Assembly: GCF_000803315.1 (NCBI RefSeq)
Contig: NZ_JRMH01000001.1
Location: 2,418,001 to 2,482,000 of the forward strand
Reading direction: 5' to 3'
Length of the DNA stretch: 64,000 bases
From: Pectobacterium actinidiae
GTDB lineage: Bacteria; Pseudomonadota; Gammaproteobacteria; Enterobacterales; Enterobacteriaceae
Part shown: piece by piece, positions 35,557 to 44,755 of the stretch
Position numbering within the stretch: position 1 is the first letter of the stretch
Layout of the letters: each line of letters opens with the position of its first letter
Program-made: the position numbers and the translations under genes
Notes under the pieces: model-generated
Seen by the model: only the letters and a program-made list of their open reading frames with translations
Told to the model about the DNA's origin: nothing
The model's database searches: none

Positions 35557-35589
35557 AAAACAGCGACGTTATCATAACGCCGCTGTTTT
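35557..35589. terminator. Bidirectional terminator between eamA-type gene and narI
   Basis: AAAACAGCG and CGCTGTTTT pair, and inside them CGTTAT and ATAACG pair around a single C, giving a long hairpin with U-runs in both directions. It serves both the rightward exporter transcript and the leftward nar operon. Confidence 0.85.
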
Positions 35590-35598
35590 CTATCATAC

Positions 35599-36288
35599 CT
35601 AACGACGGTTACGCACTAACTGGTAGCGACGCGTCAGGTACTCGACCGGTGCGCTCCAAATGTGAACCAGACGGCAGAACGGGAACAGAACGAACAGCGT
35701 CAGCCCCAGCACAATGTGCAATTTGAAGATCAGCGCGACACCCGCCAGATGCTCAGATGCTCCGCCCTGGAAGAAGGCCACGCTCTGTGCCCAACCGACC
35801 AGCTTCAGCATTTCACTGCCGTCCATATGCTGTGCAGAGAACGGGATGGTCAACAGCCCTAAACCAGCCTGGATCACCAGCAGAGACAGAATGAGAATGT
35901 CGCCAACGCTGGATGTGGCACGAATACGTGGGTTGGTCAGACGGCGTTTTAACAGCAGCACGCCACCGACAAACGTCAGCAGACCCGCTGCACCACCGCC
36001 GAACATCGCCATTTTCTGTTTTACATCCATTGGCAGGAAGGCTTCGTACATCCAGTGCGGCGTCAGCATACCGAGGAAATGCCCGGCAAATACGCCCAGA
36101 ATCCCCAGATGGAACAGGTTAGACGCCAGACGCATCCCTTTCTTATCCAGCATTTGGCTCGAACCTGCGCGCCAGCTGTATTGGCCGTAGTCATAACGCA
36201 GCCAACTGCCAATCAGGAAAATCGCCATTGCCAGATAAGGATAGATATCAAACAAAAATATATTGAAATAGTTCGTGATTGCACTCAT
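35599..36288 (-). CDS. narI: Respiratory nitrate reductase gamma subunit (cytochrome b) NarI
   Basis: A 229-residue membrane cytochrome b with five helices. Haem-ligand histidines are seen in [17 protein letters not shown] and in [21 protein letters not shown]. It takes electrons from quinol and passes them to NarH. Length is close to E. coli NarI (225). It is the last gene of narGHJI and starts one base into the narJ end. Confidence 0.98.
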   Translation of the reverse strand: MSAITNYFNIFLFDIYPYLAMAIFLIGSWLRYDYGQYSWRAGSSQMLDKKGMRLASNLFHLGILGVFAGHFLGMLTPHWMYEAFLPMDVKQKMAMFGGGAAGLLTFVGGVLLLKRRLTNPRIRATSSVGDILILSLLVIQAGLGLLTIPFSAQHMDGSEMLKLVGWAQSVAFFQGGASEHLAGVALIFKLHIVLGLTLFVLFPFCRLVHIWSAPVEYLTRRYQLVRNRR

Positions 36289-37007
36289 TAGCGTTGCCCT
36301 CCCGCCGATGTCGCGTCAAGATTCAGATATTGCGGCACCACCGCGCCAGCGAAGCGGCGTTGGTGTTGCGTTTGTTGGGCCGATGCGCAGCCTTCTTCGC
36401 CGAGGAACTTAACCTGTTCCTCTTCCCACACGGCATCCAACGCCTGCGGCGTGTCGTCACGCGCTTCGTCAACCACCTTGTGCGTGACATCGTCACTTTT
36501 CAGGTCACTGCCGGACAATGCCAACAACAGATCGAACAGCACGGCATAGCTGCTGTCACGCTGCTGCAAACGCGCGCCAATCAACGCCAGAATCGGTGCG
36601 ATGTCGAGTAAACCCGCGCGACCTTGCGCGGGCTCCAGACGAGAAAGGTACTCAAGATACAGCGGCAGGTAGTCCGGCAGTTCACGGCAATCCAGCGCCA
36701 GACCGGCATCCTGATATTGCTGCATGAGATCGACCATCGCCTGACCACGGTCTCGAGACTCACCGTGAACGTGTTCGAACAGCAGCAGCGAGGTCGCCCG
36801 ACCGCGGTCAAACAGGCCGCTATACTCCGCCTGTTTGTCCAACAGATCCTGCGCGCACAGCGTGTTGATGAACTGCATCAACTGATGACTCTCACGCAGC
36901 GGTAAGGCATCAGCCTGCTCTACCGCGTCGATTAATTCAGCCCGGTTTTCCCACAGCTCGCTATCGGGATAATCCAGCAGGCGGGCAATAATCCGCAGGC
37001 TAATCAT
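36288..37007 (-). CDS. narJ: Nitrate reductase assembly chaperone NarJ
   Basis: A 239-residue TorD/NarJ-family chaperone: [40 protein letters not shown] and [13 protein letters not shown] are the family signatures. It inserts the molybdenum cofactor into NarG and delays membrane attachment of NarGH. It overlaps narH by 8 bp and narI by one base. Confidence 0.98.
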   Translation of the reverse strand: MISLRIIARLLDYPDSELWENRAELIDAVEQADALPLRESHQLMQFINTLCAQDLLDKQAEYSGLFDRGRATSLLLFEHVHGESRDRGQAMVDLMQQYQDAGLALDCRELPDYLPLYLEYLSRLEPAQGRAGLLDIAPILALIGARLQQRDSSYAVLFDLLLALSGSDLKSDDVTHKVVDEARDDTPQALDAVWEEEQVKFLGEEGCASAQQTQHQRRFAGAVVPQYLNLDATSAGGQR

Positions 37008-38565
37008 GGTTCGTCTCCTGCATGATTTTGCTGTTCATATCGCGCGTTTTACTGCTGACATCAATGGCATCAATACGCTTGCTGTTGAACAGGTTGAATT
37101 TGGTATCGCTACCGTGGCAACCATCGCCAAAGCTGAAACCGCAGCCTTTGCTTTCTGGGAAGGCTTCACGCGCCAGTTCACGATGGCTTGATGGGATCAC
37201 GAAACGGTCTTCATAGTTCGCAATCGCCAGATAGCGGTACATTTCCTGCGCCTGCGCTTCGGTCAGCCCAACTTGCTCCAGCGCGCTGGTATCGATTTTG
37301 CCTTCTACGGTTTCTGCACGTTTGTAGTGACGCATCGCCAGCATACGTTTCAGCGCCAGCAATACGGGCTCGGTATCCCCCGCGGTCAGCAGGTTCGCCA
37401 GATACTGCACCGGAATGCGCAGGCTTTCGACGTCCGGCAGTACGCCAGTGTGTGCCAATTGACCTGCATCCGCGGCAGACTGAATCGGTGACAACGGCGG
37501 CACGTACCACACCATTGGCAGCGTGCGGTATTCTGGGTGCAGCGGCAGCGCCAGCTTCCAGTCCATCGCCATTTTGTACACCGGCGACTGCTGCGCCGCT
37601 TCAATGACGCTGTTGGGAATGCCATCTTTCAGCGCTTGTTCAATGACTTTAGGGTCGTGCGGGTCAAGGAACACATCCAGTTGGCTCTGGTACAGATCCT
37701 TCTCGCTTTCCACCGAAGCCGCTTGTTCGATGCGATCGGCATCATAGAGCAGCACGCCCAGATAGCGGATACGGCCGACGCAGGTTTCTGAACAGAGTGT
37801 TGGTTGACCGCTTTCGATACGCGGGTAGCAGAAAATACATTTTTCTGATTTGCCGCTCTTCCAGTTGAAGTAGATTTTCTTGTACGGGCAGCCAGTCAGG
37901 CACATACGCCAGCCGCGACACTTGTCCTGATCGATCAGGACGATGCCGTCTTCGCCACGTTTGTAGATCGCGCCGCTCGGACAGGTCGCCACACACGCTG
38001 GATTCAGGCAGTGCTCGCACAGGCGCGGCAGATACATCATGAACGTGTTTTCGAACTGGCCGTACATCTCTTTCTGCATATGCTCAAAGTTTTTATCTTT
38101 GGAGCGCACGCTAAATTCACCACCCAGATCGTCTTCCCAGTTCGGGCCGTTCTCGATTTTCTTCATCCGCTGGCCGGTAATCAGCGAGCGCGGACGGGCG
38201 ACAGGCTGATGCTTACCTTCCGGCGCTTTACGCAGATTCTGGTAGTCGTAGTCGAACGGCTCGTAGTAGTCGTCGATTTCTGGCACATCTGGGTTAGCGA
38301 AGATTTTGGACAACACGCTGATGCGGTTACCCATACGCGGTTCGAGCTTGCCGCTGATTTTACGGATCCAGCCGCCCTTCCATTTTTCCTGATCTTCCCA
38401 GGCATGGGGATAACCCACGCCCGGTTTGGTTTCGACGTTATTGAACCAGGCGTATTCCATCCCTTCACGGCTGGTCCAGACGTTTTTACAGCTAACGGAG
38501 CAGGTGTGACAGCCGATGCATTTGTCCAGATTCAGCACCATGCCCACTTGTGAACGAATTTTCAT
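37000..38565 (-). CDS. narH: Nitrate reductase beta subunit (iron-sulphur) NarH
   Basis: A 521-residue electron-transfer subunit with four cysteine clusters: CIGCHTCSVSCKNVW near the N-terminus, CEHCLNPACVATCPSG, CRGWRMCLTGCPYKK (a tryptophan replaces one cysteine, as in the [3Fe-4S] cluster of E. coli NarH) and CIFCYPRIESGQPTLCSETC. It carries electrons from NarI to NarG. The start abuts the narG stop (shared base). Confidence 0.98.
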   Translation of the reverse strand: MKIRSQVGMVLNLDKCIGCHTCSVSCKNVWTSREGMEYAWFNNVETKPGVGYPHAWEDQEKWKGGWIRKISGKLEPRMGNRISVLSKIFANPDVPEIDDYYEPFDYDYQNLRKAPEGKHQPVARPRSLITGQRMKKIENGPNWEDDLGGEFSVRSKDKNFEHMQKEMYGQFENTFMMYLPRLCEHCLNPACVATCPSGAIYKRGEDGIVLIDQDKCRGWRMCLTGCPYKKIYFNWKSGKSEKCIFCYPRIESGQPTLCSETCVGRIRYLGVLLYDADRIEQAASVESEKDLYQSQLDVFLDPHDPKVIEQALKDGIPNSVIEAAQQSPVYKMAMDWKLALPLHPEYRTLPMVWYVPPLSPIQSAADAGQLAHTGVLPDVESLRIPVQYLANLLTAGDTEPVLLALKRMLAMRHYKRAETVEGKIDTSALEQVGLTEAQAQEMYRYLAIANYEDRFVIPSSHRELAREAFPESKGCGFSFGDGCHGSDTKFNLFNSKRIDAIDVSSKTRDMNSKIMQETNHD

Positions 38566-41500
38566 CAGGCTTTCTCCTGCTGTACCGCTTTCTGTACATA
38601 GTCCTGGCCTTCATCATCCAGCCAGTCGATGCGTTTCATTTTACGAACCACGACGAACTCATCACGGTTTGACCCGACGGTGCCGTAGTAGTTAAAGCCA
38701 TAAGCCAGTTGGGCATAGCCGCCGATCATATGGGTCGGTTTCGGCGTGATACGGGTTACCGAGTTGTGAATACCGCCGCGCTGCTGGGTAATTTCCGAAC
38801 CTGGCAGGTTAATAATGCGTTCCTGCGCGTGGTACATCATGGTCATTCCCGCAGGTACACGCTGGCTGACCACCGCACGCGCCGTCAGCGCACCGTTGGC
38901 GTTAAACGCTTCTACCCAGTCGTTATCTGCAATACCCAAATCGCGTGCATCGTCTTCACTCAGCCAGATAATCGGGCCGCCGCGACCCAGCGTCAGCATC
39001 AACAGGTTGTCGCTGTACGTGGAGTGAATGCCCCATTTCTGGTGCGGCGTCAGGAAGTTCAGCGGTTTTTCCGGGTTGCCGTTAGGCTTCTTATTCATCA
39101 CCGGATCAGCCGCACGGGTATCGACCGGCGGACGGTAGACCAGCAGGCTTTCACCGAAAGCACGCATCCACTCATGGTCTTGATACAGCTGTTGGCGACC
39201 AGACAGCGTACGCCACGGAATCAGCTCATGAACGTTGGTGTAACAAGCGTTATAAGAAACGTGTTCGTCTTCCAGACCAGACCAGGTCGGGCTGGAGATA
39301 ATTTTGCGCGGCTGCGCCTGAATGTCGCGGAAGCGAATTTTCTCGTCTTCTTTATTCAGCGCCAGATGCGTGTGGTCACGACCGGTAAATTTGCTCAGCG
39401 CTTCCCACGCTTTCACCGCCACCTGACCATTGGTTTCCGGTGCCAGAGACAGAATCACTTCTGCCGCATCGATCGCCGTTTCAATCTTCGGACGACCCGC
39501 CGCCGCACCGTCAGCCTTGGTGTAGTTCAGCTTTTTCAGGAAATCGACTTCGGTCTGCGTGTTCCAACCGATGCCTTTACCGCCGTTGCCCAGCTTGTCC
39601 ATCAACGAGCCGAGCGAGGTGAAACGTTCGTACAGGTTCGGGTAATCGCGTTCCACCATCATCAGGTGGGGTGCGGTTTTGCCCGGAATCAGATCGCATT
39701 CGCCTTTTTTCCAGTCATCCACACCGAACGGCTGCGCCATTTCTGCCGGGGAGTCGTGTTGAATCGGCAACGTAACCAGATCGGTTTCCTGACCCAGATG
39801 CCCCTGACAGACGCGGGAGAAGGTTTTTGCGATGCCTTTGTAGATTTCCCAGTCGCTTTTGGAATCCCACGCCGGATCGACAGCCGCAGACAACGGGTGA
39901 ATAAACGGATGCATATCCGAGGTATTCATGTCGTCTTTTTCGTACCAGGTTGCCGTTGGCAGGACGATGTCGGAATACAGGCAGGTGCTGGACATACGGA
40001 AATCAAGCGTCACCACCAGATCCAGTTTGCCTTCAACACCCTGATCGCGCCATTCCACTTCCTCCGGCTTCACGCTGCCCGCCGTGCCCAAATCTTGCCC
40101 CTGAATACCGTGCTCTGTACCCAGCAGGTACTTCAGCATGTATTCGTGGCCTTTACCGGAGGAACCCAGCAGGTTAGAACGCCAGATGAACAGGTTACGC
40201 GGGTAGTTTTGCGGACTATCCGGCTGTTCAGCGGCAAATTTGATTTCGCCTGATTTCAACGCGGCAACGGTATAGTCCTGCGGCGTGACACCAGCGGCAC
40301 GCGCTTTTTCTGCGATATCCAGTGGGTTAACGTTCAACTGTGGTGCAGACGGCAGCCAGCCCATACGTTCGGCACGCACGTTGAAGTCAATCATGCTGCC
40401 AGTAAAGCGGGATTTATCCGCCAGCGGTGACAACAGTTCCTGCGGCGCGACGGTTTCATAACGCCACTGGCTGGAATGGTTATAGAAGAACGACGTACTG
40501 TTCATGTGGCGAGGCGGACGCTGCCAGTCCAGACCAAACGCCAACGGCGTCCAACCGGTTTGCGGACGCAGTTTTTCTTGTCCGACGTAGTGCGCCCAGC
40601 CCCCACCGCTCTGACCGACACAGCCGCAGAAAATCAGCATGTTGATAATGCCGCGGTAGTTCATGTCCATGTGGTACCAGTGGTTGATACCGGCACCGAC
40701 GATAATCATCGAACGACCGTGCGTTTTATCAGCGTTATCCGCGAATTCACGCGCAATGCGGATGATGTTCTGACGAGAAACGCCCGTAATTTTCTCAGCC
40801 CAGGCTGGGCTGTACGCTTTCACATCGTCGTAATCGCGCGCGCAGTTGTCGTCGCCCAGACCGCGATCCAGGCCGTAGTTCGCCATCGTCAGGTCATACA
40901 CGCAGGCAACCAGCGCGTCACTACCGTCAGCCAGCGTCAGACGCTTAACCGGCAGTTTGTGCATCAGGATTTCTTCTAGCGCAACGTTGTTGAAATGTTC
41001 GCTGACCGCGCCGCCAAAATACGGAAAGCCGACATCAACCACATCGTCGTGCGACCCCAGCAGGCTCAAGCGCAGCTTCACTTCTTCGCCGCTCACGCCG
41101 TCACGCTGTTCCAGATTCCATTTGCCCTGATCGCCCCAACGGTAACCGATCGACCCTTGCGGAGCCGTCAGGTTGCCGCTTTCATCGTCAATCGCGATGG
41201 TTTTCCACTGCGGGTTATTGTCTTGGCCGAGGTTGTCCACCAGATCGGAAGCACGCAGCATACGACCTGCCGCGTAGTAGCCATCTTCACGCGGCTCCAG
41301 CAGCACCAGCATCGGTAAATCCGTGTATTGACGAACATACTCGCTGAAATACTGACTCGGTTTGTCGAGGTGGAACTCTTTCAGAATAACGTGGCCCATT
41401 GCCAGCGCCATCGCGCTGTCGGTGCCCTGTTTCGGGTTCAGCCAGTGGTCGCACAGCTTGGCGATTTCAGCGTAGTCCGGCGTAACCGCTACAGTTTTGG

Positions 41501-42326
41501 TGCCTTTGTAACGGACTTCCGTAAAGAAGTGGGCATCTGGCGTACGGGTTTGCGGAACGTTAGAACCCCAGGCAATGATGTAAGAGGAGTTATACCAGTC
41601 TGCCGATTCCGGTACGTCAGTCTGTTCACCCCACGTCATGGGTGACGCAGGTGGCAAGTCACAGTACCAGTCATAGAAGCTCAGGCACACGCCGCCGAGC
41701 AGAGAAAGGTAACGCGCACCAGCCGCGTAGGACACCATCGACATCGCAGGAATGGGTGAGAAACCGATAATGCGGTCTGGGCCATAGGTTTTGGCGGTGT
41801 AAACGTTAGAGGCAGCGATCAGTTCGTTAACTTCGTTCCAGTCAGAACGAACGAAACCGCCACGACCACGAATTTGTTTGTAGTATTGGGTTTTTTCGGG
41901 GTCATTGACGATGGACGCCCAGGCATCAACCGGATCGCTGTGCGTCAGTTTTGCTTCACGCCACAGCTTCATCAGGCGCTTACGCATCATCGGATATTTC
42001 AGGCGGTTAGCGCTGTAAAGATACCAGGAGTAGCTGGCACCGCGCGGGCAGCCGCGAGGCTCATGGTTAGGCAGGTCCGGGCGGGTACGCGGATAGTCAG
42101 TCTGCTGCGTTTCCCACGTCACCAGACCGTTTTTCACATAAATCTTCCAGCTGCATGAACCGGTACAGTTTACCCCGTGGGTAGAACGTACGATTTTGTC
42201 ATGCTGCCAGCGACTGCGATAGCCGTCTTCCCAGTCACGATTGGTATTGAGGGTCTGGCCATGACCATCCGCAAACGGTTCGGCCAATTGTTTAAAGTAA
42301 CGTAACCGGTCAAGGAATTTGCTCAT
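38565..42326 (-). CDS. narG: Nitrate reductase alpha (catalytic, molybdenum) subunit NarG
   Basis: A 1253-residue molybdopterin enzyme, the catalytic subunit of membrane-bound cytoplasm-facing nitrate reductase. The N-terminal region has the FS0 cluster motif STHGVNCTGSCSW with a later RGCPRGASYSW cysteine, and the molybdenum ligand aspartate region (SYIIAWGSNVPQTRTPDAHF). Length matches E. coli (1247). First gene of narGHJI; an FNR box lies about 130 bp upstream. Confidence 0.99.
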   Translation of the reverse strand: MSKFLDRLRYFKQLAEPFADGHGQTLNTNRDWEDGYRSRWQHDKIVRSTHGVNCTGSCSWKIYVKNGLVTWETQQTDYPRTRPDLPNHEPRGCPRGASYSWYLYSANRLKYPMMRKRLMKLWREAKLTHSDPVDAWASIVNDPEKTQYYKQIRGRGGFVRSDWNEVNELIAASNVYTAKTYGPDRIIGFSPIPAMSMVSYAAGARYLSLLGGVCLSFYDWYCDLPPASPMTWGEQTDVPESADWYNSSYIIAWGSNVPQTRTPDAHFFTEVRYKGTKTVAVTPDYAEIAKLCDHWLNPKQGTDSAMALAMGHVILKEFHLDKPSQYFSEYVRQYTDLPMLVLLEPREDGYYAAGRMLRASDLVDNLGQDNNPQWKTIAIDDESGNLTAPQGSIGYRWGDQGKWNLEQRDGVSGEEVKLRLSLLGSHDDVVDVGFPYFGGAVSEHFNNVALEEILMHKLPVKRLTLADGSDALVACVYDLTMANYGLDRGLGDDNCARDYDDVKAYSPAWAEKITGVSRQNIIRIAREFADNADKTHGRSMIIVGAGINHWYHMDMNYRGIINMLIFCGCVGQSGGGWAHYVGQEKLRPQTGWTPLAFGLDWQRPPRHMNSTSFFYNHSSQWRYETVAPQELLSPLADKSRFTGSMIDFNVRAERMGWLPSAPQLNVNPLDIAEKARAAGVTPQDYTVAALKSGEIKFAAEQPDSPQNYPRNLFIWRSNLLGSSGKGHEYMLKYLLGTEHGIQGQDLGTAGSVKPEEVEWRDQGVEGKLDLVVTLDFRMSSTCLYSDIVLPTATWYEKDDMNTSDMHPFIHPLSAAVDPAWDSKSDWEIYKGIAKTFSRVCQGHLGQETDLVTLPIQHDSPAEMAQPFGVDDWKKGECDLIPGKTAPHLMMVERDYPNLYERFTSLGSLMDKLGNGGKGIGWNTQTEVDFLKKLNYTKADGAAAGRPKIETAIDAAEVILSLAPETNGQVAVKAWEALSKFTGRDHTHLALNKEDEKIRFRDIQAQPRKIISSPTWSGLEDEHVSYNACYTNVHELIPWRTLSGRQQLYQDHEWMRAFGESLLVYRPPVDTRAADPVMNKKPNGNPEKPLNFLTPHQKWGIHSTYSDNLLMLTLGRGGPIIWLSEDDARDLGIADNDWVEAFNANGALTARAVVSQRVPAGMTMMYHAQERIINLPGSEITQQRGGIHNSVTRITPKPTHMIGGYAQLAYGFNYYGTVGSNRDEFVVVRKMKRIDWLDDEGQDYVQKAVQQEKA

Positions 42327-42453
42327 CCGGACTCTCCTGCTGCGAAGCCTGCTGGCTCCTGTCGTTATGAAATGCTCGTAGCAGACATCTGTTTTTGCTT
42401 ACGACACATCGCTCAAGTTGGCGCTAGGGTATCCAGCAACTGCGCCGCCAAAC

Positions 42454-42467
42454 TTGATAACGATCAA
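42454..42467. promoter_or_regulatory. FNR site upstream of narG
   Basis: TTGATAACGATCAA matches the FNR consensus TTGAT-N4-ATCAA at every position, centred about 134 bp before the narG ATG. A NarL-type heptamer (TACCACT, 42505-42511) lies further upstream relative to transcription. Anaerobic activation with nitrate response is expected, as in E. coli. Confidence 0.88.
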
Positions 42468-42717
42468 GAGTGTCCCCCTGTGAAAAACGAAGTACATCGC
42501 TAACTACCACTAAAGAATTACCATGAAAAAAATACGTAATTAAATGATTTTAAAAGATAAAAATAAAACCATTCGTTTTGTGCTTATACTGAATTCATAC
42601 ACACGACTATTTAGAGGTAGTAGTCAGTGGGGGCGAAAAATTGCTCGAACAAGAGAGATGACATATGGACGTTTTAGTATGGGGATAAGCCCCAAGATCA
42701 CAGAATGTTCTCTGTCC

Positions 42718-42952
42718 TTATTTTTCCGGCGTAAGAATTGTGCTGAGGTGAGCGTGACTGCCGGGTGAGCCGCATGGAAGCGGCGAAAATCCGTGCCGCG
42801 TCGGGAACGCGTCACGGGTGGCCCGAATAGCAGTCACGAACGCCGAAGGTATCGCGTAGCGACACAATTAGCGCCAACAAGCCAGAGGTCAAGGAGCGCG
42901 GCAATTGAGCGCTCCTTGTCGGGCGCACGCTACGGAGTAGCATGAAAATAAC
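42718..42952. repeat. Structured ~230-bp dispersed element, copy 2 (reversed)
   Basis: Reverse-complement relative of the element at 16703-16933, in the 704-bp gap between narK and narG. Stems here: GCTAC/GTAGC (42929/42937), CAAGGAGCGC/GCGCTCCTTG (42890/42909), TCGC/GCGA (42852/42859), CGTGACTGC/GCAGTCACG (42753/42830), CCGTG-C-CGCG/CGCG-T-CACGG (42791/42808) and GCCGC/GCGGC (42769/42780), with TTATTTTT and GAAAATAA at the ends. Core lengths in the two copies differ by one base (226 and 227). The rest of 42327-43030 holds the narG promoter region and no gene that I can support. Confidence 0.8.
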
Positions 42953-43030
42953 AGTGTTAATCGCGCACGGAACCACCTCTTAGTCGACATAAGAATGTGA
43001 CTAAAAGGCAGTTGGGAGACGGGTCAACGC

Positions 43031-44419
43031 TTAGCGTTGCTTTCTGGCATAGAACAGCCAAGTCACCAATACACACACGACGTAGCACACCACAAACACC
43101 TTCATCGCACCGGTAGGTGAACCGGTTAACTCAAGCGACATCCCAAAGGCCTGAGGAATGAAGAAGCCGCCGATAGCACCAATGGCTGAGATAAAGCCCA
43201 GCGCCGCGGCGGTATCCGTGGCTGCCGCACGCTGCGCATCCGCATCGCTTCCACCTTGTGTTTTCACGCGATCTGCCGTTAGTTTACGGAAAATGACGGC
43301 GATCATCTGGAAGGTTGACCCACTACCCAGACCGGCCGTCAGGAACAGCATCATGAAAATGCCAAAGAACATGCCGAATGAACCCGCAGAGTTCGCACTC
43401 GGCAGTGACAAGAACAGTAATACCGAGAAAATCGCCATCAGAATAAAGTTAATCAACGTGACCTTAACGCCACCAAAGCGGTCAGACAACATTCCTCCAA
43501 CCGGACGCGCCAACGCGCCGAGCAGCGGCCCAAAAAATGCGTAGTACAACACGACGATCTCTGGGAACTGCGTTCTGGACAGCATGCCGAAGCCTGCTGA
43601 AAAACCGATAAATGAACCAAATGTGGACAAATACAGGAAGCTGAGTACCCACAGGTGCATCTGCTTCAAAACCGGCAACTGCTTGCGTATTGATGCATTG
43701 GCAGTCGACAAATCGTTCATGCCAAACCAGGCAGCGGTGGCGGCAATAACTAAAAACGGCACCCACATCCACGCAGCGTGATGCAGCCAAATCTGGTGTC
43801 CGTCAGGCTGCACAACGCCATTGCCGGAAAAACCCAGCATCGGCAAGAAGATTACCACCGGCACCAGTAACTGCATCACGCTCACGCCGAGGTTGCCCAA
43901 TCCGCCGTTAATACCTAACGCACTGCCTTGACGTGATTTTGGGAAAAAGAAACTGATGTTAGCCATGCTGGATGCGAAGTTAGCACCGGCAAAACCACAC
44001 AGCAGAGAGATCGTGACGAATACGCTGTAAGGCGTTTGCGGATTCTGTACGACAAACCCGAGCCAAATGCATGGAATAACCAGAATGATGGTACTTAGCG
44101 TCGTCCAGCGTCGACCACCAACCATCGGAATCACGAAAGAGTATGGAACGCGTAACAACGCGCCGGACACGGAAGGCAGCGCGGTAAGCAAAAATAGCTG
44201 GTCTGTGGTAAAACTAAATCCGACCTTGTTTAGGTTAACGGCCACGGTGCTGAAAATCATCCAGACACAAAACGACAACAGCAGGCACGGTACGGAGATC
44301 CAAAGATTACGCTGTGCTATCCGTTGTCCGCCAGATTGCCAGAATTTTGTATCTTCAGGATTCCATTCCCTTATCAGCGTGCTTTGCGATACTTTTTCGG
44401 GTGATGAAGGCTGCGTCAT
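43031..44419 (-). CDS. narK: Nitrate/nitrite antiporter NarK
   Basis: A 462-residue major facilitator protein with twelve helices. The nitrate signature regions are present: GLGNLGVSVMQLLVPV after GFAGANFASSMANISFFFP, and a second glycine-rich motif GLGSGSTFQMIAVIF. It begins MTQPSSPEK; an in-frame upstream ATG at 44464 is rejected for lack of a ribosome-binding site and poor family fit. It imports nitrate and exports nitrite for NarG. Same strand as narGHJI but separated by the structured repeat. Confidence 0.96.
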   Translation of the reverse strand: MTQPSSPEKVSQSTLIREWNPEDTKFWQSGGQRIAQRNLWISVPCLLLSFCVWMIFSTVAVNLNKVGFSFTTDQLFLLTALPSVSGALLRVPYSFVIPMVGGRRWTTLSTIILVIPCIWLGFVVQNPQTPYSVFVTISLLCGFAGANFASSMANISFFFPKSRQGSALGINGGLGNLGVSVMQLLVPVVIFLPMLGFSGNGVVQPDGHQIWLHHAAWMWVPFLVIAATAAWFGMNDLSTANASIRKQLPVLKQMHLWVLSFLYLSTFGSFIGFSAGFGMLSRTQFPEIVVLYYAFFGPLLGALARPVGGMLSDRFGGVKVTLINFILMAIFSVLLFLSLPSANSAGSFGMFFGIFMMLFLTAGLGSGSTFQMIAVIFRKLTADRVKTQGGSDADAQRAAATDTAAALGFISAIGAIGGFFIPQAFGMSLELTGSPTGAMKVFVVCYVVCVLVTWLFYARKQR

Positions 44420-44487
44420 AAAAACCTCGATAAATAAAAACGCGGTAGAATTAAGGCGCAACATTAGGGATTACACCGCAGGTAAAG

Positions 44488-44501
44488 TTGATGCAAATCA
44501 A
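44488..44501. promoter_or_regulatory. FNR site upstream of narK
   Basis: TTGATGCAAATCAA is a perfect TTGAT-N4-ATCAA FNR site, centred about 75 bp upstream of the narK start, in the gap to the divergent narX. This spacing would put a -41.5 class II promoter about 35 bp before the ATG. Confidence 0.9.
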
Positions 44502-44649
44502 CGCGCTGTCAGGTAAAAAAACCGAGTAAAAATAACCACACTCCTTAATGAGTAATAAAAATAGAAAAATAAGCAACGATAATTCAAGCTGTTATATCTC
44601 CATTTTTTCTTACTGTCATATCCCCTTTCAAGGCGCGGATATTCGGTGG

Positions 44650-44665
44650 TACTCATTAGTAGGTA
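44650..44665. promoter_or_regulatory. Candidate NarL/NarP 7-2-7 site in the narK-narX gap
   Basis: TACTCAT-TA-GTAGGTA is an inverted pair of NarL heptamers (TACYNMT) with a 2-bp spacer and one mismatch. It lies about 90 bp upstream of narX and could serve narX or narK control. Confidence 0.5.
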
Positions 44666-44755
44666 TAGGGTTATCACGTAGAATCGGGAAAAATGCCAAA
44701 AGGGTTATCCTTCTCGGTACTGGTTTTCTACTCCTCCAGCAGAGGTCGCTTTATT

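Noticed and set aside
39000..42160. Long open frames opposite narG
   Set aside because: These are antisense shadows caused by strong codon bias of narG; narG itself is beyond doubt.
42544..42768. 74-residue frame between narG and narK
   Set aside because: It starts in AT-rich sequence and ends inside the structured repeat; no family resemblance.
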